Of a stretch of 64,000 nt of DNA, positions 54,193-64,000 are shown in pieces. Numbering within the stretch: the first letter of the stretch is position 1; each line of letters opens with the position of its first letter. The translations under genes and the position numbers were made by a program. The notes under the pieces are model-generated. The model was not told the origin of the DNA. It made no database searches and worked only from the letters and a program-made list of their open reading frames with translations. This DNA comes from Siphonodentalium dalli (Eukaryota; Mollusca; Scaphopoda; Gadilida; Siphonodentaliidae): contig CP136063.1 in NCBI GenBank assembly GCA_032622095.1, positions 89,753,980 through 89,817,979 on the forward strand, read 5' to 3'.

Positions 54193-54825
54193 TATTCATA
54201 TACCTACTTTCCTTGTGAAGTTCAGTTATAAATATGATGGTTTATCGATTATTGATTTTTGAATGTGTATTATGAATGTCCACAGCTCATTTACTACTGT
54301 ATCAAAAGTTTATCTATGTTTTAGTCAAATTAAAACTAAAATCGCTTTAATTTGGGGTAGAGACTTGATTCGTGACTAGATTCCCGGTTGCGTTATTCAT
54401 TTATTACATGAAACCCCTATAATATCATTGAAAAATCCATTACATATTTTCTTATCTGTCACTAGTGTATAATCGCCGGGATAATTGACTTTGCGCCAAG
54501 TAAATTACCGCGCGGATTAATACTATTTAGAAAAGCCGCGCTTGAAACTAATTCTAGACATTACAAAATGATTGATTTGCTCATTAAAGTTAAATTATTG
54601 TCCAACTTAGTTTCATTAACGAAAATATGCACTAAAACAAAGAGGCAAATTGAGGGACTATATGTTTTGTCGCAAGGCAGAGCGCGCAAAACTGTCGTAT
54701 ACGGTGGTGAAGCGTCTCAGCCAACGCCGTGCATGTATGCATTTTACATGCATTTTTCAGCTTCTTTTACAGATTTTGATTTGTTAAAAAGGCATAAAGC
54801 TCTAGATTTGTTCATGTGATATACA
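54193..54825. other. Unique sequence without supported gene
   Basis: The 83-codon + strand frame at 54568-54819 has no recognisable domain. Confidence 0.35.
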
Positions 54826-54978
54826 AGATCTTCAACTCGTTATGTTGGGATATAAGATTTTATGAAACTCGTTTGATAAATTTGATTCACAACTCGTCTA
54901 CGACTTGTTATGAACCAAATTTATAAAACTCGTTTCATAAAATCTTATATACCAACATAACCCGTTGGAGTTCCTCTA
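54826..54978. repeat. Inverted repeat
   Basis: CGTTATGTTGGGATATAAGA, TTTTATGAAACTCGTTTGAT and AAATTTG pair with CAAATTTATAAAACTCG, TTTCATAAAATCTTATATAC and CAACATAACCCG. ACTCGTCTACGACTTGT is at the tip. Confidence 0.65.
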
Positions 54979-55114
54979 TATCAACAATTACCTGGGCATT
55001 CCCCCAGTGTCTGATGGGCTATGTCTATTTGTTACCCGATAGTAGAGTTTTACTTCGTAAATCATTGGGATTTAGAATTAACTGGTTAACCCCAAATTCG
55101 CGTTCGTAACGCCA

Positions 55115-55275
55115 CAACGAACTGTTGCCCGCCCTGAATGAACTGTTGCCCGGTTTGCAATCACGGTCAGCTTTCGTGACGTCACGAGTGAACTGTTGCC
55201 CGACCCGAGCGAACTGTTGACTGGCTCCGAGCGAACTGTTGACTGGCCCGAACGAACTGTTACATGGTTTGCAAT
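55115..55275 (+). repeat. GAACTGTTG minisatellite
   Basis: GAACTGTT occurs at seven places (about 55118, 55140, 55190, 55211, 55230, 55253 and a trace further on), most followed by GCCCG or GACTGG and spaced by about 20-25 bp, with a longer gap containing TGACGTCACGAG. It appears again singly at 55448. Confidence 0.65.
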
Positions 55276-55889
55276 TTCCGTGACGTTTCGGCTATTTCCG
55301 GTTTCGTTTTTTAATTATACCGGATTTCCGTATTGTCACAGTCACCTGGTTATATATATGTAATTGTATTGGGTAACAAAGCAATTATTTCATGTGTCTT
55401 TTGGGAACAGGCAAAATTGTTGTCCCTCGGTATCAGGAATGACTATCGAACTGTTGCCCTCGGCCTTCGGCCTTCCTTACCTCATCCGCATATTTTTTGG
55501 TTTCTTTGCACGTTTCTGTGAGCTGTATAGAAATATACAAACAGGTAAATGATTAGAATAGTACACATTATTGCTTGCCTTGGTGTGGAATAGCGAGAAC
55601 TATTTTCCCGAAGTAGTGTCTTTTAAACAGCAAGCAGGTCAATAGTCCGACTTTCTGTTCAGAAGACACCATCGAGGAAAAATCGCTCTCGCTACACCAA
55701 GTCATGTAATATGTGTTTCATTTTATACTCGCTGAAACAGGCTCCCTTATTCAGCGTCGGAGGGCCCTGTATGCCCCTTTTTTATCGTTAGACTTATACC
55801 CGTTATTCCGTTGGATGGCACTGGTCATAGTGAAAACACGCATATAAATAGCGTACATATATGCTGTAACATATAATCGTACATAGAGT

Positions 55890-56030
55890 ATATGAAATGA
55901 GTGTTTCTCTCATATGATATTTATGAAACGAGTCTAAGAATTTTCAGTTTTCTCGAGCCTCCGGCGAGAGAAAACTGAAAATTCGTGACGAGTTTCATAA
56001 ATATCATATGAGAGAAACACGAATTACATA
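55890..56030. repeat. Near-perfect inverted repeat
   Basis: GTGTTTCTCTCATATGATAT and AATTTTCAGTTTTCTCGAGC pair with their complements, with CCTCCGG at the tip. One arm has a relative at 15778-15826. A TTACATATTCTATTTATCAT segment is repeated at 56014 and 56251. Confidence 0.75.
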
Positions 56031-56639
56031 TTCTATTTATCATATGACACCTATAAATTGATTATGATGTCCAAAACGCACACAAATCACTAAATAGCTA
56101 TATGACATCGGCAGAAAAAGGTTAACGTGACGTCACGTCATTGCACCGGAAGCCCAATTACACCTGGTGAACTAGCAGAAATAATATGCACGCGAAGATA
56201 TAGTGCGCTATTCTGTTCTCAGTTTGTGACATTATATCGTATGTTTATTAGATAAATACGAATTACATATTCTATTTATCATATAACGATGTCCAAAACT
56301 ATATATTTCAAGATTATAATTGCGAGAATTTCGGCATCGCGTTGATTGACGCGCACGAATTTGACCTGCATTTAGTTAGAGATGCGGCTTGGCTCAGGCT
56401 GCCATTCAGCCAATCAGAACACACTTTTAGTCAACAAACCAATCAAATTATCGGAAGGTGATATGAACTAGTAGTTCATATGAAATTGATTTATGACATA
56501 CTTTCCAACGTAAATAATGATTGAGTCATATGATAAAACTAGGTTCGTAATGGACTTATTTGATTTTAAAATTTGTTGTTTTATTTTAATTTATTTGATT
56601 AAATTTTTTAAATAAAAATTTCGAAAAACTAACGCCGTT
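56031..56639. other. Unique AT-rich sequence
   Basis: Only the small TTACATATTCTATTTATCAT repetition and AGTAGTTCATATGAA words were noticed. Confidence 0.35.
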
Positions 56640-56765
56640 ATAACCTCCGCCAGGGTACACCGAATACAACACCAAAATTGGAAATCGGACCAGCAGTCTG
56701 TGAGAAAAATCCGGACAGACAGACGGACGGACGGACAGACATATCCTACTCTTTTCTATATATAT
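56640..56765. repeat. Dispersed repeat with ACGGACGGACGGACAG tail
   Basis: ACCTCCGCCAGGGTACACCG, AAATTGGAAATCGGACC and a (GACG/GACA)n tail resemble repeats common in molluscs and other invertebrates. It is non-coding. Confidence 0.5.
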
Positions 56766-57059
56766 GTACTATATTTGATTATATGATTCGTTGCGGTATA
56801 ATGTATTTGAATCTGAATAAAGTATGTATATTACATACAGCATAGAATTGATTATAATGAATATCCATTAAATACATGTTATTAAAACCGTGTGGATGTG
56901 AATAATAATGGAAGTGTTAATGACATTGTAGCTCAATCTTGGATGGAGTTAATTTAGAATGAATTGAATGACAAAGAAGAATGATAGTAAAACAGTTACA
57001 GTAAATGTCTTGTATTGTGTAGATGTAATTATGTTCTTTTCATACATTTCACCAATAGA

Positions 57060-58990
57060 TGTGGGCTGCAGTGTGCATATGGGTTCACAATTGACATCCA
57101 AAATGGCTGCTGGCAGCCATATTTTACAACGAATTTCGGAAATAATCGATGGCTCCAATCTAGAGGTTACCCGAAGATCCATATGACGTTTATTGATGAT
57201 CGGATGAGTGATGTGTGTGCCAAAGGATTTAGTCAAGCAAAGAGTAAAATCCAAGATGGCTGCCGATGGCCATGTTTTTCATAAAAAATAGTCAAATTCG
57301 ATGGTTCCCATCTGGAAGTGATCTTAAACATGCCTGCAAATTTTCAAGAACAATTCTCCAATAATTGCGGGCTGCAGGCTGTGCCGATGAATCATGGATT
57401 CAAATTTTAAATCCAAGAAGGATGCTGGCGCCCATGATTTTTTAACGAATTTCGGGGGAAAAAAATCGATGGCTCCCATCTGGAGATCACACAGAGTGTC
57501 CATTTGAAGTTTGGTGATGGTCGGATTAGAGGTGTGACCTGTAGCAGGTGTGTGCCACAGGATTTAGTCATACAAAGAGTATAATCCAAGATGGCTGCTG
57601 GCGAAATACAAAAATTTATATTAATGGCTCCCATCTATATGGACACCCAAAAGATCAATATGCAATTTGGTGGCGATCAGATGAGAAATGTGGTATGTAT
57701 GGAATGCCAAAGGATTTCGTCATCCAAAGAGTGATATACAATTAAGATGGCTGCCGGCGGCCATGTCTTTCGTCGAAAATTCGATTGCTTTCATCTAGAC
57801 GTGATCCCAATCATGCCTGTAAATTTACAAAATGATTTCTTCGAAATATGCGGGCTGCATGGTGTGCCGAAGGATTTAGATTTGAAAACCAAGATGGCTG
57901 CTGGATGCCATGTTTTTAACGCATTTCAGAGACAATCGATGGCTCCCATCTAAAGGTCATACCAAAGAGCGGTATGAAGTTTGGTGATATCGGATGAGGG
58001 ATGTGTGCCTACAGATTTATTCATGCAAAGAGTAAAATCGAAGATGGGTGCTGGCGTCCATGTTTTTTTTTAATATCGAACTTCGGAAATAATCTATGGC
58101 CCCCATCTAGGGGTCACCCCGGAGATCCGTATGAAGTTTGGTGGCGATCAGATGAGCGATAAGGTCTTTATGGTGTGCCAAAGTATTTAGTTATGCAAAG
58201 AGTAAAATTCAAGATGGCTGCTGGCGGCCATTTTTTTCTTCGAAAATAGATATAAAATTGATAGCTCCCATCTAGAGGTGATCCTAAACATGCCTGTAAA
58301 TTATCAAAACATTTCTCCAATAAATGCGGACTCCAGAGTGTGCCGATGGATTCAAATTTAAACTCCAAAATGGCTGCCGGCGGCCATGTTTTTAACGAAA
58401 TTCTGAAAAAAATTATAACTAAAGATTCTCCTATAAATGCGGGCTGCATGGTGCGCGCCGATTGATTCAAATTTGAAATCCAAGATGACGGCCATGTTTT
58501 TCAATAAATTTCGGAAATATTTTATGGCTCCCATATAGAGGTCACACCGAAGATCCATATAAAGTTTGGTGATGATCGAAAAAGGGATGTGGTCTGTAGT
58601 ATGTGCCAAAGGATTCAGTCATGCAAAGAGTAAAACCCAAGATGGATACCAGCGGCCATGTTTTTCATCGAAAACTGTTCAAATTCGACGGCTCCTACCT
58701 ATATAGAGGCGATCCTAAATATGCCAGTATTTTTTAAAAACAATTTTCTAATAAATGCGGGCTGCAGGATGTGCCGATGGATTCAAATTAGAATTCCAAG
58801 ATGGCTGCTGGTGGCCATGTTTATAACGAATTTCGGAAAAGATCGATGGCTTCAATCTAGAGGTCAACCCGAAGATCCGTATACGGTTTGGTGATGGTCG
58901 GATGAGAGAATGATGTTACGGGTAGCCTATGATGTAGGGTGTGCTAACGGCAATTGTTGACGGATGGACGACGGGAGAGGAGTGATTACT
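57060..58990 (+). repeat. Two-type tandem repeat (CCAAGATGGCTGC array)
   Basis: AAGATGGCTGC-like words occur about every 110-170 bp (57101, 57253, 57588, 57745, 57892, 58042, 58209, 58368, 58482, 58639, 58797). Two unit types are mixed. Type A carries GGTCACACCGAAGATCCATA and TGATGATCGGATGAG. Type B carries GATCCTAAACATGCCTGTAA and AATGCGGGCTGCA. The array ends with CAATTGTTGACGGATGGACG and GGTGAGCTAAAAAC, matching the wording of 200-285. All frames inside are repeat by-products. Confidence 0.75.
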
Positions 58991-59222
58991 ATTGCTCCAC
59001 CGTACACTTCGTCTCAGGTGAGCTAAAAACTGCAGGTATTCTTGATATTATATGCTCCTTATTAGTCCTCAAAGTTGCTAAATTAACTATTACTTAATCC
59101 AATTATTAACTCTACTTTATTAAAGAGTACGTGCCATTGCCTACAAACACAAGCAGTCCTTTGTCGTTATGATTATACGCATAGGCTCACACAGGGCGTG
59201 TTTGTCATGTGCGATGATTCTT

Positions 59223-59301
59223 TTATTTAAATAGTTCCAGTTTCATGGTTGAGTCTAACGTACGTTCCATACGGATTTGTAAATATGGAACAGCAATAAC
59301 A
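59223..59301 (-). CDS. Alternative terminal exon for the cadherin-like gene (weak)
   Basis: On the - strand, CCTGGAAGTACAG could be an acceptor. The frame then reads VIAVPYLQIRMERTLDSTMK LELFK and stops, immediately overlapping AATAAA. It is phase-compatible with the donor at 59460 (the split codon becomes Cys) and would leave a 158-nt intron. The polypyrimidine tract is poor, and the proline-rich exon at 50302 is a better continuation. I list it because it would give a short-tailed isoform. Confidence 0.2.
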
Positions 59302-59459
59302 CTGTACTTCCAGGAACAAGCATGTAATAAAATCCAGACTCCAAACAATAAGAATGGTACTTGAAAGGATGACTGCTTTTGGAGTTGAGTTTCACAAAGC
59401 CAATCCAAATGTTCCACACAACAGGGATAAGCCCATACATGGCTCATTTATGGACTTAC

Positions 59460-59829
59460 CAGTAGTCTGCAAGTCTCCATTTGAGGTAGACCACGAAGAA
59501 AAAGAGCACGACAGCTGCTATTACGGCTGCTGTCGTAACCATAGCGACACCTCCGGGAACGCACGTGACACATGGCCATGGCTTCGAAGTCACGTTGGCG
59601 GTCGGACTTATCGTCGATGTTACTTGATAGTTTACTTTCAAGCTGACACAACCTTTCTTTGGCTGATCGACGCCTGAGTCCATGGCGCATATTGGTATCG
59701 ACACAGATTGGGTATAAGTCCAGTCCAATGGCTTCTTCAAAGAAACCCACCCAGTTGTCGAGTCGATTTTGAAATATTCTGCACCTTCGCCAACTCCTCC
59801 CATTAGGAAATTTGTTTGTCCATTCACGC
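59460..59829 (-). CDS. Cadherin-like protein: last extracellular repeat end, stalk and transmembrane exon
   Basis: This 370-nt - strand exon runs from the acceptor GTTGATAG to the donor GACTACTG|GTAAGT. It opens within a cadherin repeat: GEGAEYFKIDSTTGWVSLKK has the F-x-I-D-x-x-T-G-x-V signature, and IPICAMDSGVDQPKKGCVSL the A-x-D-x-G motif near strand F/G. A stalk with one N-glycosylation site (NVT) and two Cys follows, then the helix VAMVTTAAVIAAVVLFFFVVY and a basic KWRLADY start of the cytoplasmic side. The exon starts one base into a codon and ends two bases into one. Upstream exons (N-terminal repeats) must lie beyond the right edge or in unrecognised sequence to the right. The product is a single-pass adhesion receptor; the subfamily is not determinable. 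Confidence 0.75.
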
Positions 59830-59861
59830 CTATCAACGAAGAAATATATCAGTTAAATTAA

Positions 59862-60220
59862 AGGTAGTCAATCCGATCAGACGCTCCTAAATTACTATTT
59901 ATTTGGCTTCGGGTGTAAAAACATATTTGATTCGAGTCGAGGAACCCACCCATCAAAGCTCAGAGTGATCAGTTTGTTATTTCTCGAGATGTGTAATAAT
60001 ATGTGGCCCAGAAACACATGCTCAAATGGAGGATGAAGATGGATAACTCTAAAATCAAGTCAAAATCGATCAAATTTCGTGATACTTTATATGATAATAC
60101 GGCCACATTTCGTTGAACAAAATGTTGATAAATAACAAGTTTTGGTTAATTTGATACCATAGCTGACAGTGGTTAGCATTACTTTGTTGCAATAAATCGT
60201 TTCTGATAACTAACGCGTAT
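59862..60220 (+). mobile_element. Kolobok-like MITE (AGGTAGTCAATC), right end lost
   Basis: TTAA (59858-59861) precedes AGGTAGTCAATCCGATCAGA. The body matches 28545-28996 in reverse. It starts 29 bp beyond the 3' splice site of the cadherin exon, that is, within its upstream intron. Confidence 0.7.
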
Positions 60221-60865
60221 TTTGAAGAATTTCCCCGATTTACCATCACTCGGAAATCTGAAAAATTTAGCCCATTTATCAGAACAATGGCATCGATATC
60301 GCTACGGGCGTGTCGGTGGTGGATTCCTCTATTTATTAATACCATAAACACTCATCAATTCCATTTCTATCCATATCATATAATTTTTGACCACGAATAT
60401 TGTCTCCCAAGACGTCAAAATCCAGTTTTATATGAGAGAATAAAATAGACACTTGACACTCAATGGCCAATTTCCCTGTGTGTTTTTGGAATGAAAAATA
60501 CAACACACCTCTACCCTATACATTCACATAGGTGTATAAAATAGACATAGGCACACACATGAATTAACCCTTTGTAGCGAAGTTTGAATTTTGTGCTGTG
60601 GTCTGAACAAATTCGTAATGTTTATGCCCAATAATGAATCCCAATAATCTAGTAAATATTTGCAGTTGTGCGTATTTCAACCGCTGTGTTCTCTGAAATG
60701 GTAGTCGATGTGGTTGGAATTTTATATATCATAGTTGATTGCTACATTCTTCCGGTGGAGATAGTGTTTGTATACTATAATTTATCGATATAATTCGCTG
60801 AAGTAGGTCCATAATATGTCTTTAAGGCATGAGAAAAAAGTGTACATAAAAAATATCCATATTGA
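60221..60865. other. Unique sequence without supported gene
   Basis: No repeat or coding signal was found. Confidence 0.3.
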
Positions 60866-60968
60866 AGATGCATAATCCTAATTTACGTTTACAAGTGACT
60901 ATTTCTTTGGCTTCGGGGGTGAAAAATATGTTATTCGAGTGGAGGAACCCACCCATCAAAAGCTCCAT
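60866..60968 (+). mobile_element. Fragment of a Kolobok-like MITE
   Basis: AGATGCATAATCCTAATTTA and TTTCTTTGGCTTCGGG match the start of 23714. The fragment ends where the heptamer repeat and the satellite begin. Confidence 0.6.
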
Positions 60969-60973
60969 GAATT

Positions 60974-61004
60974 CCGTTCCCAGTTCCCAGTTCCCAGTTC
61001 CCTA
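60974..61004 (+). repeat. GTTCCCA heptamer repeat
   Basis: There are four consecutive GTTCCCA units, directly before the first satellite unit. Confidence 0.8.
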
Positions 61005-61020
61005 TTCTCCTAAAATTACA

Positions 61021-63690
61021 CTTTTCGTTACTAAATCGGCTGCCGTATCCTGAGTCATGGTGGCAACCCGGGAATCCTTGTATTTTCGTGCGGTGCCACC
61101 CCGCGGGCAACTATAGGAAAGTCACGCGACCATGCAGCCCCTTCCAAATTTTCTAAAATTGGGCTGAAGTCATGCATGGGGTGTCAAAATAGCACTTTTC
61201 GTTACTAAATCGGCTGCCGTATCCTGAGTCATGGTGGCAACCCGGGAATCCGTGTATATTCGTGCGGTGCCACCCCGCGGGCAACTATATGAAAGTCATG
61301 CGACCATGCAGCCCCTTCCAAATTTTCTAAAATTGGGCTGAAGTCGTGCATGGGGTGTCAAAATAACACTTTTCGTTACTAAATCGGCTGCCGTATCCTG
61401 AGTCATGGTGGCAACCCGGGAATCCTTGTATTTTCGTGCGGTGCCACCCCGCGGGCAACTATAGGAAAGTCACGCGACCATGCAGCCCCTTCCAAATTTT
61501 ATAAAATTGGGCTGAAGTCGTGCATGGGGTGTCAAAATAGCACTTTTCGTTACTAAATCGGCTGCCGTATCCTGAGTCATGGTGGCAACCCGGGAATCCT
61601 TGTATTTTCGTGCGGTGCCACCCCGCGGGCAACTATAGGAAAGTCACGCGACCATGCAGCCCCTTCCAAATTTTATAAAATTGGGCTGAAGTCGTGCATG
61701 GGGTGTCAAAATAGCACTTTTCGTTACTAAATCGGCTGCAGTATCCTGAGTCATGGTGGCCACCCGGGAATCCTTGTATTTTCGTGCGGTGCCACCCCGC
61801 GGGCAACTATAGGAAAGTCACGCGACCATGCAGCCCCTTCCAAATTTTCTAAAATTGGGCTGAAGTCGTGCATGGGGTGTCAAAATAGCACTTTTCGTTA
61901 CTAAATCGGCTGCCGTATCCTGAGTCATGGTGGCAACCCAGGAATCCTTGTATTTTCGTGCGGTGCCACCCCGCGGGCAACTATATGAAAGTCACGCGAC
62001 CATGCAGCCCCTTCCAAATTTTCTAAAATTGGGCTGAAGTCGTGCATGGGGTGTCAAAATAGCACTTTTCGTTACTAAATCGGCTGCCGTATCCTGAGTC
62101 ATGGTGGCAACCCGGGAATCCTTGTATTTTCGTGCGGTGCCACCCCACGGGCAACTATAGGAAAGTCACGCGACCATGCAGCCCCTTCCAAATTTTCTAA
62201 AATTCGGCTGAAGTCGTGCATGGGGTGTCAAAATAGCACTTTTCGTTACTAAATCGGCTGCCGTATCCTGAGTCATGGTGGCAACCCGGGAATCCTTGTA
62301 TTTTCGTGCGGTGCCACCCCGCGGGCAACTATAGGAAAGTCACGCGACCATGCAGCCCCTTCCAAATTTTCTAAAATTGGGCTGAAGTCGTGCATGGGGT
62401 GTCAAAATAGCACTTTTCGTTACTAAATCGGCTGCAGTATCCTGAGTCATGGTGGCCACCCGGGAATCCTTGTATTTTCGTGCGGTGCCACCCCGCTGGC
62501 AACTATAGGAAAGTCACGCGACCATGCAGCCCCTTCCAAATTTTCTAAAATTGGGCTGAAGTCGTGCCTGGGGTGTCAAAATAGCACTTTTCGTTACTAA
62601 ATCTGCTGCCGTATCCTGAGTCATGGTGGAAACCCGGGAATCCTTGTATTTTCGTGCGGTGCCACCCCGCGGGCAACTATAGGAAAGTCACGCAACCATG
62701 CAGCCCCTTCCAAATTTTATAAAATTGGGCTGAAGTCGTGCATGGGGTGTCAAAATAGCACTTTTCGTTACTAAATCGGCTGCCGTATCCTGAGTCATGG
62801 TGGCAACCCGGGAATCCTTGTATTTTCGTGCGGTGCCACCCCGCGGGCAACTATATAAAAGTCACGCGACCATGCAGCCCCTTCCAAATTTTCTAAAATT
62901 GGGCTGAAGTCGTGCATGGGGTGTCAAAATAGCACTTTTCGTTACTAAATCGGCTGCCGTATCCTGAGTCATGGTGGCAACCCGGGAATCCTTGTATTTT
63001 CGTGCGGTGCCACCCCGCGGGCAACTATAGGAAAGTCACGCGACCATGCAGCCCCTTCCAAATTTTATAAAATTGGGCTGAAGTCGTGCATGGGGTGTCA
63101 AAATAGCACTTTTCGTTACTAAATCGGCTGTCGTATCCTGAGTCATGGTGGCAACCCGGGAATCCTTGTATTTTCGTGCGGTGGCACCCCGCGGGCAATT
63201 ATAGGAAAGTCACGCGACCATGCAGCCCCTTCCAAATTTTCTAAAATTGGGCGGAAGTCGTGCATGGGGTGTCAAAATAGCACTTTTCGTTACTAAATCG
63301 GCTGCCGTATCCTGAGTCATGGTGGCAACCCGGGAATCCTTGTATTTTCGTGCGGTGCCACCCCGCGGGCAACTATAGGAAAGTCACGCGACCATGCAGC
63401 CCCTTCCAAATTTTATAAAATTGGGCTGAAGTCGTGCATGGGGTGTCAAAATAGCACTTTTCGTTACTAAATCGGCTGTCGTATCCTGAGTCATGGTGGC
63501 AACCCGGGAATCCTTGTATTTTCGTGCGGTGGCACCCCGCGGGCAATTATAGGAAAGTCACGCGACCATGCAGCCCCTTCCAAATTTTCTAAAATTGGGC
63601 TGAAGTCGTGCATGGGGTGTCAAAATAGCACTTTTCGTTACTAAATCGGCTGCCGTATCCTGAGTCATGGTGGCCACCCGGGAATCCTTG
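61021..63690 (+). repeat. 174-bp satellite array, 15.3 copies
   Basis: CTTTTCGTTACTAAATC recurs at 61021 and then every 174 bp up to 63631, without length change. Units differ by a few substitutions each. Shared variants link units: GCTGCAGT plus GGCCACC in units 5 and 9; GCTGTCG plus GTGGCACC plus CAATTATAGG in units 13 and 15; TTTTATAAAATT versus TTTTCTAAAATT across units. The last unit is cut after GGAATCCTTG. The unit length is close to one nucleosome repeat. All frames inside are non-coding. Confidence 0.95.
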
Positions 63691-63708
63691 ATTTGATTTG
63701 ACCCGGAC

Positions 63709-64000
63709 CCTGACAAAAGTACCAGACAAAAGTACCCGTCGAAATCCATCCGGTTTTACCCGATTTGACCTTGAATTGATCATTTTGAGCCCCTCTGCTT
63801 TTCGGCGAATTGCGCGATTTTACCAGATTTTACCTTGAATTGATCATTTTGAACACCTCTGCTTTTCGGCGAATTGCGCGATTTGACCTTGAATTGTCCA
63901 TTTTGAAGGTCAAGGTCATGTGTGGTCACAATTTGACCCGTCCAAAACACTGCCCTGACAAAAGTACCCGACAAAAGTACCCGTCGAAATCCATCCGGTT
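63709..64000 (+). repeat. Second tandem repeat, unit about 245 bp, running off the window
   Basis: CCTGACAAAAGTACC and CGTCGAAATCCATCCGGTT occur at 63709-63757 and again at 63954-64000. Between them, TTACCTTGAATTGATCATTT and CTCTGCTTTTCGGCGAATTG are duplicated at about 60 bp spacing (63770, 63831) with a third partial copy at 63886. It abuts the broken satellite unit. Confidence 0.75.

Noticed and set aside
56949-58894. Many frames of 60-107 codons on both strands.
   Set aside because: All lie in the CCAAGATGGCTGC tandem region and mirror each other between strands.
59354-59750. A 107-codon + strand frame and another - strand frame over the cadherin exon.
   Set aside because: They overlap the - strand frame that carries the cadherin signature, the transmembrane helix and good splice sites.
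61021-63690. Regular repeat-spacer pattern considered as a CRISPR-like array.
   Set aside because: The whole 174-bp unit is conserved, with no unique spacers, in an evidently eukaryotic context; it is a satellite.

Overview
This is a eukaryotic, AT-rich, intron- and transposon-rich window, most likely from a mollusc (gastropod or bivalve). The reasons are long introns with canonical GT-AG sites, polyadenylation signals, the absence of bacterial-style gene packing, and several dispersed repeats that I associate with molluscan genomes: the CCAAGATGGC blocks at both ends and the GGACGGACGGAGCCC block near 11.6 kb. The species assignment is inference from general knowledge; no search was possible.

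Only two host genes can be supported well. On the + strand a three-exon gene (29956-30112, 32108-32172, 37373-38320; all junction phases agree) encodes a predicted type II membrane protein of about 389 residues with an HtrL/YibB-like domain. On the - strand, an exon at 59829-59460 encodes the end of a cadherin repeat, a membrane-proximal stalk and a transmembrane helix. A second - strand exon at 50302-50179 encodes a proline-rich segment whose phase fits as the cytoplasmic tail of the same gene. A truncated THAP zinc-finger start (34098-34262), the decayed C-terminal end of a LINE reverse transcriptase (45856-46184) and a decayed coiled-coil coding stretch on the - strand (about 40560-41560) are the other protein-like traces.

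The rest is mainly non-autonomous mobile DNA, often with readable ends. 0-3.5 kb: head-to-tail Helitron-like elements ending in CTAG. 4.6-7.6 kb: a 3.0-kb element with terminal inverted repeats of about 500 bp and an 8-bp target duplication (Mutator-like). 9.8-20.4 kb: TTAA-flanked piggyBac-like MITEs, TA-flanked foldback MITEs, a hAT-like element with an exact 8-bp duplication, and a Kolobok-like MITE apparently split by a 3.8-kb Helitron-like insertion full of 275-bp tandem units. 20-29 kb: dispersed direct repeats, further TTAA elements and a 1.7-kb TA-flanked element with another element nested in it, ending 260 bp upstream of the HtrL-like start codon. 30-38 kb: the HtrL-like gene, with a perfect 54-bp inverted repeat and a four-copy CACGTG cluster in intron 2. 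38-56 kb: dense MITEs. 57-59 kb: a two-type tandem repeat. 59-60 kb: the cadherin exon. 61-63.7 kb: a 174-bp satellite of 15.3 copies, followed by a second, different repeat.

The most striking pattern is modular. One short palindromic cassette (AATGCATTCTCTTATATATG and its complement) recurs inside at least four different element shells. TTAA-targeting families also abut each other while sharing a single TTAA. No CRISPR array, rRNA gene, tRNA gene or prokaryotic operon was seen.
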